Assembly (NCBI GenBank): GCA_040275305.1
Contig: JBEOJY010000007.1
Location: forward strand, 1 to 64,000
Direction of reading: 5' to 3'
DNA length: 64,000 nt
From: JBEOJY01 sp040275305
GTDB taxonomy: Bacteria > Pseudomonadota > Alphaproteobacteria > UBA9219
This document shows positions 1 to 8,222 of this stretch, one piece after another. Every line of letters begins with the position of its first letter. Positions within the stretch are counted from its first letter, which is position 1. The position numbers and the translations under genes were made by a program. The notes beneath the pieces were generated by a model. That model searched no databases, was not told where the DNA came from, and was given only the letters and a program-made list of their open reading frames with translations.

Positions 1-135
1 CCCCCCCCCCCCCCCCCCCCACACACACAAGCTGCTGCGACCAAATCAAAGACTGGAGCAACAAAGACAAACCGCAGGCGACGTGGCGAAAGAATCACAA
101 GCTTTGACCGCTGGGTCACCGCGTTGCCCGAAGAA
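1..135. repeat. C homopolymer and degraded dispersed-repeat remnant
   Basis: The window opens with twenty C followed by a short AC run. Bases at about 60-130 contain fragments (a gacgtggcga-like block and an aatcacaagc block) that match the long palindromic repeat seen at 10164-10264 and 8070-8193. I read this as a decayed copy of that repeat. The homopolymer itself may be a contig-end artefact. Confidence 0.35.
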
Positions 136-139
136 GGTT

Positions 140-1000
140 CCCCCGCAATGAAAGCATTTCCCTTAATTTCTATCTTTTTATCCCCAAAGAATCGCCAGGC
201 AACTGCAAAACACAGTAAATAATTTATAAAAGGAACGAATTGCTATATAATAAAACATTAAAGACGGTCAATCACGGTAAATATAGATATCAAATATATT
301 AAACATTTATATGAAATGCAATATAATGTATGAACAAAAAACAAACCATCCACTATCATCATAAACAAAAAATGAATTCAAAATAAATATTAATAAAACG
401 CAAGACAGAGATTAAAAAATCATCAAAGCACCGCTTCCATGATTAAAGAAAAGAACAAACTTAAATAAAATAAATTTATAAACATATATAGCATAATCAA
501 TGAGTGCTTATCTTACCCCGATTATGGTTAATAGGATGATGTAAATAACGTAAAATAACAATAAAAAACAATGCATTTGGTTAATGATTGCCTAAAAGGA
601 CGATATCATGATGAATCAACAAACCCTTAACGAACATCTCTCAGAGTTAATTCAACAAAAACTAACCAATACATAAATAATTCATAAATGCGGCTGGCTA
701 AATCAAAAATTCAAGATTTTTCCCTCAATTTTTTTGTCTTGTATTGTAGTCAACGAAGCTAATGAATCTATAATTCGCCCTAAACAAAGTAAATTTCCAT
801 GAAATACCGCCCTCCCGCGCGCATGCTTTCAGAGAATCCTCCAAAATTCCTCCATTTTTCGCCTGCCTGCGCCCACCGAATGCCTTTTCCCTCTTCCGCG
901 ACACGTCTGAAGACCCCAAAATCCCGAATGACCCGTCCCGCCTACGCAATAAAACACGGTTTAAGTGTTTTTAACGATTCCCGCCTTATGAGCTATCCGC
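140..1000. other. AT-rich gene-poor stretch
   Basis: About 860 bases, visibly much richer in A and T than the rest of the window up to about base 800, with many short poly-A runs and no long reading frame. It holds only one very short frame with a plausible ribosome binding site (608-676). It could be a regulatory region for the glycosyltransferase downstream, or the scar of transferred DNA. I see no intact promoter I would defend. Confidence 0.5.
608..676 (+). CDS. possible 22-residue peptide
   Basis: A 22-codon frame beginning with two consecutive ATG codons, preceded by AGGA about eight bases upstream. The translation begins MMNQQTLNEHLSELIQQ and is hydrophilic, with the look of an amphipathic helix. 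It sits in the AT-rich stretch 325 bases before the glycosyltransferase start. It could be a small peptide, the truncated start of a lost gene, or chance. No family is recognised, and confidence is low because a frame this short is expected often in AT-rich DNA. Confidence 0.2.
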   Translation: MMNQQTLNEHLSELIQQKLTNT

Positions 1001-2668
1001 ATGCGCGTCGCCATAGATTATGTCATCAACAAGAACCCAGAACTCCTGGATCAGGTCTTCGGCCTGCGCGTTGCCATCTTCAACTGGTTAAAAGCGTATT
1101 TACGATACGGTCGTCAGGAAAGGTTTTATTTCCTAATCGACGAACCCGCAGCATGGCGCGAAGTCCAAGAGCTAGCCGCCTCGGTCGGCTGCGACCCTGC
1201 CCGGCTAACCGCCTTTGACCGTCGCTTCGTGCAAGAAAATTACAATCAATTTTCGACGATTTTTCGCGCCGATCCTGTGGCGCAGGAACTTCTCTGGCGG
1301 CGGGAAAAGATCCCCGATCCCGGTTACAACTTTTGTGGGTTAGCGCACGCCATCAGTGGACTCGAAACCGGAACATTACTAGAACAATATTGCCTGTCAC
1401 CAGCCCAGAAAACCGACGCTATAATATGTCCTTCCCGCGCGGTGCAGTCCTCGATCCGATCCTTTCTTGATCTCTATGCCGAATATATAGAAAAAAGATT
1501 TAATACCACCTATCGCTGCCCGATTCAGCTCCCCCTCATCCCTCTCGGCATCGACGTGGATAAATTCGAGAAGATCACCACCCCAGCCAAACGAGCTGAA
1601 CAAAGGGTTAAGTTGGGTCTAACCGATCAAGACATTGTTATCCTATGGGTAGGCAGGCTAAGCCACTCGACCAAAGCCCACCCCCTTGCGATGTTCCAAT
1701 CGGCGGAACGCGCGGCCATCAAAACAGGCGCGCGCGTACACCTTATTATGTTGGGGTATTTTGCGCCTGAAACCGACGAGCCTCATTTTCGCAATCTCGC
1801 GAAAGATATCTGCAAATTGGCGCAAATATCATTCATATCCCATAAGGACCCGCGCTTTCCGGACGGGCTATGGGCCGCCGGCGACATTTTTATATCGCTG
1901 GTTGATAATTTTCAGGAAAGCTACGGCCTAACGCCTATCGAAGCTATGGCCGCAGGACTTCCACGGGTTATCAGCGATTGGGATGGATACAAAGACAGCG
2001 TAGAGCAAGGCGTGGATGGCTTTCTCGTCACGACGCGCCAACCTCCTCCGGGACAAGGCGAAGCGCTGTCCGATTTGTTGCTATCGGGCCTTGACCTCTA
2101 CGCCGGGTATCTCGCCAAAGCCGCGACGACCGTGACGATAGATCAGGAAGAAGCCGCAAACCATCTCGCCACGCTCATCAACGACCCGGAATTGCGGAAA
2201 AGCTTCGCCGCGCGCGCCAGAGAAAAAGCGCGGAAAATCTACGACTGGCGCAACATCATACCGCGCATGGAAGACTTTTGGGCGGAAATGGCCGCGCAAA
2301 GGCGCAAAGACTGTGTCGGAGCAAGCAGAATTAACTGGCCCGCGCTTCCGCCGCAAGCGCCTGACCCCTACACGATGTATGCAAGCTATCCGACAAAATC
2401 GCTAGGCGAAGACAACAAAATAGAGCTTATCGCCGATCAAGAAACGACGCGAATGCTATGGCGGCACGAGCTAAACGTCTTTTCACTCGATATCATGATC
2501 CATCCTGACCGCGTTCTTGAACTTATCGCCACGCTCAACAAACATGGCCCCATGACGATAGGACAACTCAAATCCGCCTTCGCCCGCGATAACGAAGAAG
2601 GCCGCTACTGGCGCACCGTCGCATGGCTCATCAAACTTGGGATTGTCGGGATACTGCCCCATAAATAA
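1001..2668 (+). CDS. GT4-type glycosyltransferase with C-terminal extension
   Basis: A 555-residue soluble protein without a signal peptide. Residues about 170-400 look like the donor-binding half of a GT-B enzyme: PLGIDVDKF, then ILWVGRLS, then the typical E-x7-E signature in ESYGLTPIEAMAAGLP. It should transfer a sugar from a nucleotide donor to a glycan, lipid or protein acceptor, but the acceptor cannot be read from sequence. About 110 residues after the catalytic core (from about 440) form an extension that ends in a segment resembling a winged helix (around GPMTIGQLKSAF). The gene stands alone after an AT-rich stretch and is followed by the candidate RNA element, so no pathway context is available. 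The start has no strong ribosome binding site and could be slightly different. Confidence 0.8.
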   Translation: MRVAIDYVINKNPELLDQVFGLRVAIFNWLKAYLRYGRQERFYFLIDEPAAWREVQELAASVGCDPARLTAFDRRFVQENYNQFSTIFRADPVAQELLWRREKIPDPGYNFCGLAHAISGLETGTLLEQYCLSPAQKTDAIICPSRAVQSSIRSFLDLYAEYIEKRFNTTYRCPIQLPLIPLGIDVDKFEKITTPAKRAEQRVKLGLTDQDIVILWVGRLSHSTKAHPLAMFQSAERAAIKTGARVHLIMLGYFAPETDEPHFRNLAKDICKLAQISFISHKDPRFPDGLWAAGDIFISLVDNFQESYGLTPIEAMAAGLPRVISDWDGYKDSVEQGVDGFLVTTRQPPPGQGEALSDLLLSGLDLYAGYLAKAATTVTIDQEEAANHLATLINDPELRKSFAARAREKARKIYDWRNIIPRMEDFWAEMAAQRRKDCVGASRINWPALPPQAPDPYTMYASYPTKSLGEDNKIELIADQETTRMLWRHELNVFSLDIMIHPDRVLELIATLNKHGPMTIGQLKSAFARDNEEGRYWRTVAWLIKLGIVGILPHK

Positions 2669-2695
2669 TATCTGGAAAAATCCCCCAAATACCTG

Positions 2696-2725
2696 TTGAC
2701 GCAATAATCCCACTTATGATATAGG
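2696..2725 (+). promoter_or_regulatory. sigma-70-like promoter of RNA element copy A
   Basis: TTGACG at 2696-2701 and TATAGG at 2720-2725, spaced 18 bases. The same arrangement (TTGACG, 17 bases, TAGAGT) precedes copy B at 63108-63136, and a conserved ATCCCACTT follows both. The predicted start is the A at 2732. Conservation of a promoter in two distant copies is the main support. Confidence 0.6.
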
Positions 2726-2731
2726 TATCCC

Positions 2732-3000
2732 ACTTCTTTAGATTGAAAAATTTGAAGGAGTGCCGGAAGGACCGGCGGTCCCGTTAGCTGCAGATATACG
2801 GGAAAAGAACCGAAGGTCCAGAAGGCGGGTAGGCCACCCTAAGCGGGGGCCGGGGCAGACAGGGAACCGGACCGTGATGGTGGAGAGCTCTCCATACCAG
2901 AGGACAGAAGACAAAAGATAGAGATCAGAGGACGCAAAAGGAAAGAAAAGGAAAAAATGGGGAAGAAAAAAACAAACAGACACTCTACTACCTAAGACGA
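2732..3000 (+). ncRNA. candidate structured RNA, copy A
   Basis: This element aligns with 63143-63421. Shared blocks, in order, are CCCACTT at the predicted start, a stem CCCGT/ACGGG (2780-2784 with 2798-2802), CCGAAGG, GGGTAGGCCACCCTAAG, CCGGGGCAGACAGGG, ACCGGAC and a perfect 12-base palindrome at 2882-2893. A purine-rich tail of about 90 bases follows, and then TCTACT. In copy B the stem is CCCGC/GCGGG, so one base pair changes on both sides (T-A to C-G), and the palindrome also varies symmetrically. No plus-strand reading frame of useful length spans it. Length differences between copies break the minus-strand frame, which argues for an RNA rather than a protein. No known family is recognised. 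The 3' end is uncertain because I see no clear terminator. Confidence 0.55.
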
Positions 3001-3030
3001 AAACTTCAGTTCTTGAGGGCCGCCCTCTCC

Positions 3031-3182
3031 GCGTCATGCCGGACTTGATCCGGCATCCATCTGCGAGCGGCAGCGAGTAAAATAATGGCTGTTTCGCCGC
3101 TTGCGACTATAGGTGGGACTTTGATTCTTCTGCGGCGAAGATGCAGCGCAACTGAATGCCAACTTATCTACGGCATGACGTT
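3031..3182. repeat. palindromic intergenic repeat (CATGCCGG core)
   Basis: This segment begins with a hairpin (ATGCCGG, seven-base loop, CCGGCAT) and ends with CGGCATGACG, the inverse of its start (CGTCATGCCG). It is an inverted-repeat intergenic element lying between the RNA element and a miniature transposon. It has no coding content. Confidence 0.5.
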
Positions 3183-3219
3183 ATCGGCTTGTTTTCCCAG
3201 CTAAACTTGTGTCGATGCC

Positions 3220-3485
3220 CACGCTACCCTACACCTGAATGGCAGCTAACATATTGTTTTAGAAAAGACTCGTCATAGCCGCCAGCGTCATTCCGGCGAA
3301 AGCCGGAATCCAGCCGCGCCGCGTCTGCGGCGCGAAAGAGTCTAAAGTGCGTTCACAATCGCAGGCCGTGAATCAGTTCTGTTTCGCTCGCTGCCGCTCG
3401 CAAGCTGGATTCCGACTTTCGCCGGAATGACGCAAACGGCTTATTTTTCCTGCAATATCAATGTATCTGTCTGTAGGGTAGTATG
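3220..3485. mobile_element. miniature inverted-repeat element, CTACCCTACA family
   Basis: A non-coding 266-base element bounded by CACGCTACCCTACA at the left and the inverse of CATACTACCCTACA at the right. It is flanked by perfect 9-bp direct repeats GTCGATGCC at 3211-3219 and 3486-3494, the mark of a transposition event. The interior holds two inverted copies of a core beginning CATTCCGGCGAAAGCCGG. The same termini and duplication length recur at 60664-61000 and 62025-62251. It carries no transposase, so an active relative elsewhere presumably mobilised it. Confidence 0.8.
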
Positions 3486-3601
3486 GTCGATGCCTACGCC
3501 ACGAGAGTGGGCATTGAGAAAGCGGTGTTCAGGGATCACAACGCATAGCCTTGCCACAAGGCCATTCTAATCCCCGATCCTTGTCTTCTTATCTCTGGCA
3601 A

Positions 3602-4549
3602 CTACCCCGCCTTTGACGGCCCCTTCTTGCCTGAAGACGCAGGTTCATTGGCGGCCTCAGCTACCTTGGCGAGCGAAGACATCGCTCTATCTTCAACGCT
3701 TTTAATATCTTCATCGCGCTTGCGCGACGAAATTTGCTCGCCCATAAGCACGATCAAAGCGCCAGCCATGCCGAAAAGCTGCGTCGCCTCGTCTGCTGAA
3801 ATCTTGCAATCTGGCGCCACCAGCGGATTGCGGTAATGCTCCTTGATTTGCGCCAACATCTGAACGGCGCGGCGATCTGGACGGACGCCGTCGCCGTCTT
3901 CCTCGACCATCGCAGTCAATTTCTTCACATAGACGGAAAAGCTGCGCTCGTTCTTCGCCAGAGGTTCCGAAGCGAAATGATCATAATATACGCGCGTCAT
4001 CGCGTCGACCGCCCGCAGCATATGCATCGCCGCAGCTGTGCCAAGACCAAACGCCAAAGCGCGTCCTGCCGTCGCGAATTCTTCCTGCGATAACTCCGGA
4101 ATTACGCCCTGCAGACTGGCGGGGAAAGACTTCTGCGCATTCTCTGCAAGATCGTAAGTAGAGTAAATGCCGCGCTTGCTCGCGAGGTAAGTAGGAGCGC
4201 GGTTAAGCTCCGCCGCCAGCGCATGCTCGAACTTCTCGACCAACGCGCGAACCAGTGACAATTCCTGCGTGTCGATCCGGTCTTCTCCAGTCGGAGTCTT
4301 GATCTGCCGCGACGAAGGATCAATGAAATACCGCTCAAACACCGAACCAATCTTGTTCAGCAGCCGCTCGGCATCCTCTTTTGAAGCATCCGGAATAAAG
4401 ACAGCGCCTTTGATGAACCCGTCAAGCAATGCCTGCGCCTCGGTCAACGGCACAAACATATCCGCGACTCGCCCTTGCGCAGTTGCGGAAAACAAGCCGT
4501 GAAGCTTGGCGCCAAGTTCATAAAAACGGTAGGCATTCAGTTGTTGCAT
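3602..4549 (-). CDS. unknown protein with HEPN-like C-terminal half
   Basis: A 315-residue soluble, mostly helical protein. The second half (about residues 165-275) resembles HEPN-type helical domains: a helix around AMHMLRAVDAMTRVYY, later IKEHYRNPLVAPD and then DEATQLFGMAGALIVLM. In HEPN ribonucleases the segment usually reads R-N-x3-H. Here alanine sits where histidine is expected, so nuclease activity is doubtful. The C-terminal 40 residues are a charged, probably disordered tail. It stands alone, 229 bases upstream of the lipA end, and no toxin-antitoxin partner is visible. The family assignment is inference and the function unknown. Confidence 0.6.
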   Translation of the reverse strand: MQQLNAYRFYELGAKLHGLFSATAQGRVADMFVPLTEAQALLDGFIKGAVFIPDASKEDAERLLNKIGSVFERYFIDPSSRQIKTPTGEDRIDTQELSLVRALVEKFEHALAAELNRAPTYLASKRGIYSTYDLAENAQKSFPASLQGVIPELSQEEFATAGRALAFGLGTAAAMHMLRAVDAMTRVYYDHFASEPLAKNERSFSVYVKKLTAMVEEDGDGVRPDRRAVQMLAQIKEHYRNPLVAPDCKISADEATQLFGMAGALIVLMGEQISSRKRDEDIKSVEDRAMSSLAKVAEAANEPASSGKKGPSKAG

Positions 4550-4777
4550 TGGAGAAACTCACTGGCACAATTGATCCATTCGAAACCGAAAGGATAAGAA
4601 ACCTTCAAGATGCGCATTGTCAATTGATAACATGACTAACAACGGCGCATAAGATAACGATAACCATCGCTTTGCTTAGGTCGTAAGCAAAAGCGCTATC
4701 TACGTCAATGATAAATTATGGTTAACGCGAGGAACTACCGATTATCACAAGCCGCGCCGCGAAACTAAACGTGAAAC

Positions 4778-5722
4778 TTAATTGTTGCCGATCCGTCTGT
4801 CCCGCGCCGCCTTCAAACGCTGAAAATCCTCGCCCGCATGATAGGAGGACCGCGTCAAAGGCGAACTGGACACCATCAGAAAACCTTTAGCCCGCGCCAG
4901 CGTCGCATAACTCTCGAACTCCTCCGGTGTCACATACCGCGCGACGGCGGCATGCTTCGGCGTCGGTTGAAGGTACTGCCCAATCGTCAGAAAATCGACA
5001 TCCGCCGCACGCAGATCATCCATGACTTGCGCAATCTCTTCCTTCGTCTCGCCCAGCCCGACCATAACTCCGGACTTTGTGAAAACCGAGGGATCAATCT
5101 CCTTGACCGTCTTAAGCAGATGCAGTGAGGTGAAATACCGCGCCCCCGGACGAATGCCGGGATAAAGGCGCGGAACCGTCTCAAGATTATGATTAAACAC
5201 GTCCGGACGCGCCTCGACGACCACCTCGACCGCGCCAGCTTTCCGCATAAAATCAGGCGTCAAAATCTCCACCACGCAGGCAGGCGCGGCCTCGCGCAAC
5301 CGCATGATGACTTCCGCGAAATGCGCCGCGCCGCCGTCCGCAAGGTCGTCGCGATCCACGGAGGTAATCACCACATGCTGCAAGCCCAACTTGCCCACCG
5401 CCTCGGCCACATTCTGCGGCTCTTGCGGATCAAGAGCCAAGGGCTTGCCCGTCGCGACGTTGCAAAACGCGCAAGCCCGCGTGCAAATCGCGCCCATAAT
5501 CATAAAGGTCGCGTGTTTCTGTTGCCAACACTCGCCGATATTGGGACACGCCGCCTCCTCGCACACCGTGTGCAACGACAACCCGCGCATCAGGCTTTCT
5601 GTCTCATGGTAGCCCCGACTGACCGGAGCCTTGACGCGAATCCACCCCGGCTTCGGCGGCGACACTTGGTCAGGCCGATGCATCTTCTCAGGATGGCGAG
5701 GTTTATCAGTCGTTGCCAACAT
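4778..5722 (-). CDS. lipA: lipoyl synthase
   Basis: A radical SAM enzyme that inserts two sulfurs into octanoyl groups on lipoyl domains, maturing PDH and related complexes. At 314 residues from the start chosen here it matches the family length. Cys54, Cys59 and Cys65 ([12 protein letters not shown]) bind the auxiliary 4Fe-4S cluster. Cys80, Cys84 and Cys87 (CTRACAFC) bind the radical SAM cluster. The conserved [11 protein letters not shown] motif lies near the C-terminus. The open frame extends 46 codons further upstream, but that part overlaps the PIN gene and looks non-coding, whereas the ATG at 5722 leaves a 23-base gap after the PIN stop. It belongs functionally with pdhA, pdhB, pdhC and lpdA upstream. 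Confidence 0.95.
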   Translation of the reverse strand: MLATTDKPRHPEKMHRPDQVSPPKPGWIRVKAPVSRGYHETESLMRGLSLHTVCEEAACPNIGECWQQKHATFMIMGAICTRACAFCNVATGKPLALDPQEPQNVAEAVGKLGLQHVVITSVDRDDLADGGAAHFAEVIMRLREAAPACVVEILTPDFMRKAGAVEVVVEARPDVFNHNLETVPRLYPGIRPGARYFTSLHLLKTVKEIDPSVFTKSGVMVGLGETKEEIAQVMDDLRAADVDFLTIGQYLQPTPKHAAVARYVTPEEFESYATLARAKGFLMVSSSPLTRSSYHAGEDFQRLKAARDRRIGNN

Positions 5723-5745
5723 GCGTTCCCATATCGCTGCCTTTC

Positions 5746-6207
5746 CTATGCGGCATCCCTGTAGTGATTGAAATTGATAGCCTGAACCCCAAGGCTGGTC
5801 GCTTCCAGATAAAGATCCAGATCGGAAGTCAACAATGTCCGCAACCCTTGACTGGCGCACAGTAATACAGAGTCCGTCAAACCTAGCCGTATGAAGGCTC
5901 GCTGCCCCGCAGTATCTTTGCTCTCATGGTATTCCTCGGTCACAACCTGTATCATCGCCTTAAAGAACTGGCAAATCTCCGTTCGCGCAGGATCTCCGAT
6001 ATACCGGATCATATTGGATGCTTCTGTCAAAGTGTTGGGCGTTACGATGACAGTCTGCGCTTCCATAATCATGGCGCAAAGAAGATCAAAATCCTTTTCC
6101 GAATATGCTGTAAGCTTTTTATGCTTGGCAATATAGGCTCTCGCCGTGCATCCAACGATATACAATATGAGAAGATTTGTATCCAAAACTATAGAATGCT
6201 TCTTCAC
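5746..6207 (-). CDS. PIN-domain protein
   Basis: A 153-residue protein with the layout of PIN-type ribonucleases. It has an N-terminal [11 protein letters not shown] strand with the first acidic residue, an acidic helix region with [17 protein letters not shown], and a C-terminal [12 protein letters not shown] carrying further aspartates. Many relatives are toxins of toxin-antitoxin pairs that cut tRNA or rRNA. The start is GTG at 6207, sharing one base with the TAG stop of the gene before it (TAGTG), so translation is probably coupled. The upstream partner is not a recognisable DNA-binding antitoxin, so the toxin role is not established. The pair sits between lpdA and lipA and interrupts a pathway cluster. 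Confidence 0.75.
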   Translation of the reverse strand: MKKHSIVLDTNLLILYIVGCTARAYIAKHKKLTAYSEKDFDLLCAMIMEAQTVIVTPNTLTEASNMIRYIGDPARTEICQFFKAMIQVVTEEYHESKDTAGQRAFIRLGLTDSVLLCASQGLRTLLTSDLDLYLEATSLGVQAINFNHYRDAA

Positions 6208-6512
6208 TACTCAAACTCTCTGCTGGTAACACTCAGTATCTTACCATCCTCGTCCTGAACGCGAATCGTTTTATAGTCTCTGCGATTGTATCGCTGTGAG
6301 CCTTGCTGCATCTGCGCAATGATACCGAGAGGATTGGCTTCCGTCACGTCCACAGGCTTATCCCACGGGCGCGAGAACCCCAAAGTCACCATCCAAACCT
6401 TGTCCTGTTCATTAAAAGTCACTTCTTCCAACCCTAAATTCGTCACGTTCTCATCGGCAAAAAGCATACCTATGTGCTTTTTGGCCAAAGAAACCACAGA
6501 TTGGACATCCAT
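6207..6512 (-). CDS. small partner protein of the PIN gene
   Basis: A 101-residue protein of unknown function. I chose the ATG at 6512 because GGAG lies eight bases before it; the frame stays open for nine more codons. It has a helical start (VQSVVSLAKKHIGMLF), then a mixed region with WMVTLGFSRPW, and ends in a strand pair around YKTIRVQDEDGKILSV. It overlaps the PIN gene by one base (TAGTG), the arrangement expected for proteins made in fixed ratio. It may be the antitoxin or a folding partner of the PIN protein. That is inference from position only. Confidence 0.65.
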   Translation of the reverse strand: MDVQSVVSLAKKHIGMLFADENVTNLGLEEVTFNEQDKVWMVTLGFSRPWDKPVDVTEANPLGIIAQMQQGSQRYNRRDYKTIRVQDEDGKILSVTSREFE

Positions 6513-6562
6513 TTCTATCTCTCCTTCCATTATGCGCACCTTAATGCACTATAGCGCAAAAT

Positions 6563-7954
6563 CTACTTATGCATAGCCCGCCCATAAGCGTCCAGCACCG
6601 ACTCGTGCATGGCTTCCGACAACGTCGGATGCGGGAAAATCGTGTGCATCAGCTCTAACTCGGTCGTCTCCAGCGTCTTGCCAACGACATAGCCCTGAAT
6701 CATCTCGGTCACTTCCGGCCCAATCATGTGAGCGCCCAAAAGCTCGCCCGTCTTGGCGTCGAAGATGGTCTTGACCAACCCCTCCGGCTCGCCGAGCGCA
6801 ATCGCCTTGCCGTTGCCAACCAAAGAAAACCGCCCGACCTTGACCTCGCGCCCTGCCGCCTTGGCCTTCGCCTCCGTCATGCCGACGCTCGCCACCTGCG
6901 GCGTGCAATAGGTGCAGCCCGGAATGTTAGAAGTATTCAAAGGATGAACGCCCTTCACCCCCGCGATCTTCTCGACGCAGATGACGCCCTCATGGCTGGC
7001 CTTATGCGCGAGCCATGGCGGCCCCGCCACATCGCCAATCGCATATACGCCCGGCTCGTCCGTAGCGCACCATTCATTGATCTTGATCGAGCCTTTCTCG
7101 ACCTTGACCTTGGTATTCTCAAGCCCCAGATTCTCCGTATTCGCGACGATGCCGACCGCGACGATCACGCGCTCGACCTCAAGCGACGAGGTCTTGCCAC
7201 CTTGCTCGATCGTCGCCGTCACCGTCGACTTGCCCTTGTCCAACTTCTTGACCGTCGCGCCTGTTATGATCTTGATCCCCTGCTTCTCAAACGCCTTGCG
7301 CGCTAGGCCGGAAATCTCCTCATCCTCGACCGGAAGAACGCGATCCACAACCTCGACCACCGTCACATCGACGCCAAGCGTGCGATAGAAACAGGCGAAC
7401 TCAATGCCAATCGCCCCCGACCCAACCACCAGCATCGACTTCGGCAAACTCTCAGGAACCATAGCTTCCTTATACGTCCACACCAACTTGCCGTCCGGCT
7501 CCATCCCCGGCAAAACCCGCGCCCTCGCGCCTGTCGCGATAATGATGTTCTTGGCCGATAATTCCGGCAGCGCCTTTCCATCCTTGCCGATAACCGCCAC
7601 GCGCCCCTTGCCGAACAACCGCGCCTCGCCTTCGATCACGTTGATCTTGTTCTTCTTCATCAGGAAAGCGACGCCCGAAGCGAGCTGCGCCGATACTTTA
7701 CGCGACCGCTCGATGATCTTCTTGAAGTCGAACGAATAGTCGCGAACGCTAAGCCCATATTGATCGGCATGGCGCATATAGTTAAGAATTTCCGCCGAGC
7801 GCAAAAGCGCCTTGGTCGGAATGCAGCCCCAGTTGAGACAAATCCCGCCGAGATGCGCGCGCTCCACCAGCGTCACGCTCATCCCAAGCTGCGCCGCGCG
7901 TATCGCCGCCACATACCCGCCCGGCCCGCCGCCGATCACGATCATATCCTGCAT
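6563..7954 (-). CDS. lpdA: dihydrolipoyl dehydrogenase (PDH-cluster copy)
   Basis: The E3 component, a flavoenzyme that reoxidises dihydrolipoyl groups with NAD+. The 463-residue protein has the FAD fold near residue 8 (GGGPGGYVAAIRAAQLG), the redox-active disulfide in CLNWGCIPTK, an NAD-binding VVGSGAIGIEFA, and the catalytic HPTLSE near the C-terminus. It lies downstream of pdhA, pdhB and pdhC on the same strand and so probably serves pyruvate dehydrogenase. A repeat element and a GNAT gene separate it from pdhC. A second, clearly different copy lies at 27408-28811. Confidence 0.95.
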   Translation of the reverse strand: MQDMIVIGGGPGGYVAAIRAAQLGMSVTLVERAHLGGICLNWGCIPTKALLRSAEILNYMRHADQYGLSVRDYSFDFKKIIERSRKVSAQLASGVAFLMKKNKINVIEGEARLFGKGRVAVIGKDGKALPELSAKNIIIATGARARVLPGMEPDGKLVWTYKEAMVPESLPKSMLVVGSGAIGIEFACFYRTLGVDVTVVEVVDRVLPVEDEEISGLARKAFEKQGIKIITGATVKKLDKGKSTVTATIEQGGKTSSLEVERVIVAVGIVANTENLGLENTKVKVEKGSIKINEWCATDEPGVYAIGDVAGPPWLAHKASHEGVICVEKIAGVKGVHPLNTSNIPGCTYCTPQVASVGMTEAKAKAAGREVKVGRFSLVGNGKAIALGEPEGLVKTIFDAKTGELLGAHMIGPEVTEMIQGYVVGKTLETTELELMHTIFPHPTLSEAMHESVLDAYGRAMHK

Positions 7955-7982
7955 GTCAAAACCTTTCTTGCATCTATTGAGA

Positions 7983-8193
7983 TATACGCCGTGCGATTGA
8001 AAACCTAAAAAACGACTGGCCCTTCAAGCGCTTCTTGTAGCGCATGAAAGACAGTCCTTGCAAAAAGGACCGTCATCGCGAGGAGTCCTCCGCCGAAGGC
8101 AGAGGGCGACGTGGCGATCCAGAGTCTTAAAGCCGATGTCCTGCGTGACTCTGGATCGCTTCGTCGCCTGAAGAAGGCTCCTCGCGATGACGG
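7983..8193. repeat. composite palindromic repeat between lpdA and GNAT gene
   Basis: The left edge carries TATACGCCGTGCGATTGAAA, a module also seen at 14789 and 43550. Bases 8070-8193 are a long inverted repeat starting CCGTCATCGCGAGGAG, passing ATCCAGAGTC and GACTCTGGATCG, and closing with CTCGCGATGACGG. It is the same family as 10164-10264, 22223-22390, 52461-52717, 55048-55193 and 55335-55453. It is non-coding; short frames through it are artefacts of the repeat. Confidence 0.75.
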
Positions 8194-8222
8194 CGCTATC
8201 TGCATTGGCTAACCTCGATAAC

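Noticed and set aside
1..20. Run of twenty C at the very start
   Set aside because: Could be biological, but a homopolymer exactly at a sequence end is more likely a sequencing or assembly artefact. No claim made.
2821..2850. Resemblance of GGGTAGGC to a conserved block of RNase P RNA
   Set aside because: The match is only a few bases. The other conserved RNase P regions (GAGGAAAGTCC-like and the closing AGAACCCGGC-like block) are absent from both copies.
2882..2893. Palindrome GGAGAGCTCTCC as an intrinsic terminator
   Set aside because: No T-run follows; a purine tract does, so an ordinary intrinsic terminator is not supported.
2738..3037. Minus-strand open frames over the RNA elements (also 63050-63418)
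   Set aside because: They share a short LGWPTR stretch only because the DNA is conserved. A two-base indel puts the remaining parts out of frame, and the residues are low complexity because of the purine tract.
5723..5860. 46-codon N-terminal extension of lipA
   Set aside because: It overlaps the PIN gene, is not LipA-like, and the ATG at 5722 gives the normal family length.
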